A stretch of DNA of 44,237 bases, from positions 1-44,237 of the forward strand of contig JARLFZ010000023.1 of the NCBI GenBank assembly GCA_031296305.1, written 5' to 3'. The stretch comes from Occallatibacter sp. (GTDB taxonomy: Bacteria > Acidobacteriota > Terriglobia > Terriglobales > Acidobacteriaceae). How positions within the stretch are numbered: the stretch's first letter is position 1; each line of letters opens with the position of its first letter. The translations under genes were made by a program, and so were the position numbers. The notes under the pieces are model-generated. The model was not told the origin of the DNA. It did not search any database and saw only the letters and a list, made by a program, of their open reading frames with translations. Below, one piece after another: positions 43,239 through 44,237 of the stretch.

Positions 43239-44237
43239 TCATCGATCCACTTCACCCAGCACAATATCCACGCTGCCAAAGATCAGCACCACATCGGCCA
43301 CGTTGCTGCCCAGGCACATATCTTCGAGAACCGTCAGGTTGATCAGGCTGGGCGGGCGCACGCGATAGCGATATGGATTCGGACCGCCGTCGCTGATGAG
43401 ATAAAAACCCAGCTCGCCCTTGGGCGCCTCAATGCGGCCGTAGGCCTCGCCGGGCTTGGGCCGAAAGCCGCGGATCTTGGCTTTCGCATCCATGATGGGC
43501 CCGCCGGGAATTTCGTTGAGCGCCTGCTCGACAATCTTGATCGACTCGCGCATCTCCAGAATGCGCACCATGTAGCGGTCGTAGACGTCGCCATGATCGC
43601 CCAGCGGCACGCGAAATTTGAAGCGATCGTAAATGCCGTAATGGTCGACTTTGCGAATGTCGTAGTCCACTCCTGACGCGCGCAGCATCGGCCCCGTGAC
43701 GCCGGCGTTCACAGCCAACTCCGGCTTTAAAATGCCCACGCCCTGGCAGCGCGCCATCAAAATCTCATTCGAAGACAGCAGCGCTTCGAACTCGTCGACA
43801 AACTGCGGCAAACCGGCGATCACCTTGCGCGTCGCGTCAAGCCACAACGCAGAAACATCCACGCGGCAGCCGCCGAAGCGCATGTAGTTGCACATCATGC
43901 GCGAGCCGGTGAGCGACTCAAAGAGGTCGAGGATTTTTTCGCGCTCTTTGAAGGCGTACATCAGCGGCGTGCCGCTGGCGCCCATCTCCTGAATCAAGAA
44001 TCCAATCGACGAAGCGTGATTCTGAATACGCGTAAGTTCCCCAAGAATGACGCGGATGTACTGGGCGCGCTCCGGTACTTCCTGGGCGGCTAGCTTTTCG
44101 ACGGCCAGCGCGTAGGCCCAGTTGTTGGTGAGCGAGCAGATGTAATCAAGGCGGTCGGTGTAGGGCATCGACGCCAGGTAGCTGGCCTGCTCAGCGATCT
44201 TCTCGTGGTTGCGATGCAGGTAGCCGAAGACCGGCTT
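43239..44237 (-). CDS. nuoD: NADH-quinone oxidoreductase subunit D, 5'-truncated by the window edge
   Basis: 333 residues seen; the frame is open to the right edge. At the edge it reads [20 protein letters not shown], the GYxHRGxEK motif of NuoD (an ATG at 44168 is internal). Further: [20 protein letters not shown], GxxxRASG in [15 protein letters not shown], and [20 protein letters not shown] near the end, DIVLGEVDR at the C-terminus. It forms the quinone-binding pocket of the peripheral arm with NuoB. The missing N-terminus should hold the HFGPQHP motif. Next gene is nuoI; E, F and G are not between them. Confidence 0.96.
   Translation of the reverse strand, partial: KPVFGYLHRNHEKIAEQASYLASMPYTDRLDYICSLTNNWAYALAVEKLAAQEVPERAQYIRVILGELTRIQNHASSIGFLIQEMGASGTPLMYAFKEREKILDLFESLTGSRMMCNYMRFGGCRVDVSALWLDATRKVIAGLPQFVDEFEALLSSNEILMARCQGVGILKPELAVNAGVTGPMLRASGVDYDIRKVDHYGIYDRFKFRVPLGDHGDVYDRYMVRILEMRESIKIVEQALNEIPGGPIMDAKAKIRGFRPKPGEAYGRIEAPKGELGFYLISDGGPNPYRYRVRPPSLINLTVLEDMCLGSNVADVVLIFGSVDIVLGEVDR

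Overview
The window is high-GC bacterial chromosome and most probably comes from an Acidobacteriota genome (Terriglobia / Acidobacteriaceae-like). The main pointers are a VWFA-related protein of the type first defined in Acidobacteria (25170-26276), a TonB-dependent receptor, a complex I operon with two nuoM genes, and many intergenic hairpin and short-word repeats. I see no rRNA, tRNA, CRISPR array, transposase or phage gene. Most genes look like ordinary chromosomal housekeeping genes.

Layout. 1-13141: the end of a TonB-dependent receptor, a small conserved protein, a CobB-type sirtuin, a quinone oxidoreductase, a family 2 glycosyltransferase, a TPR protein, a hotdog thioesterase, an Mrp/ApbC Fe-S carrier, two tandem secreted YXWGXW-like small proteins, murA, a secreted VirB10-like protein and eno. 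13251-21463: a TPR-containing secreted protein, an AmpH-like serine hydrolase, gpmA, a GNAT acetyltransferase, a small zinc-finger membrane protein, a YycJ/WalJ-like metallo-beta-lactamase-fold hydrolase, a VOC protein, a LytS-type histidine kinase and ribA. 22067-28876: a 1037-residue secreted protein of unknown function overlapping the VWFA-related gene, then a minus-strand group with a DinB protein, a coiled-coil protein, a DinB fragment, a secreted unknown and a P-loop kinase. 29151-33683: gap, pgk and tpiA on the plus strand with two unknown genes between them. 33799-44237: a minus-strand NADH dehydrogenase operon in the order nuoD (cut by the window edge), I, H, J, K, L, M, M, N.

How the genes fit together. 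Five triose-phase glycolytic enzymes (tpiA, gap, pgk, gpmA, eno) lie within about 22 kb, next to a respiratory complex I operon. The complex I operon is the most interesting system here. It has two nuoM-type antiporter genes. Its NuoL has what looks like a lengthened C-terminal lateral-helix region, as expected if an extra antiporter module is inserted. One of the two NuoM copies has lost the central lysine of the proton channel. nuoE, nuoF and nuoG are absent between nuoD and nuoI.

The non-coding DNA is unusually patterned. Intergenic gaps hold at least five families of degenerate tandem 'word' tracts with short units, plus three families of hairpin elements found at two or three sites each. 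I found these patterns only between genes, apart from one short edge overlap of a coding end.
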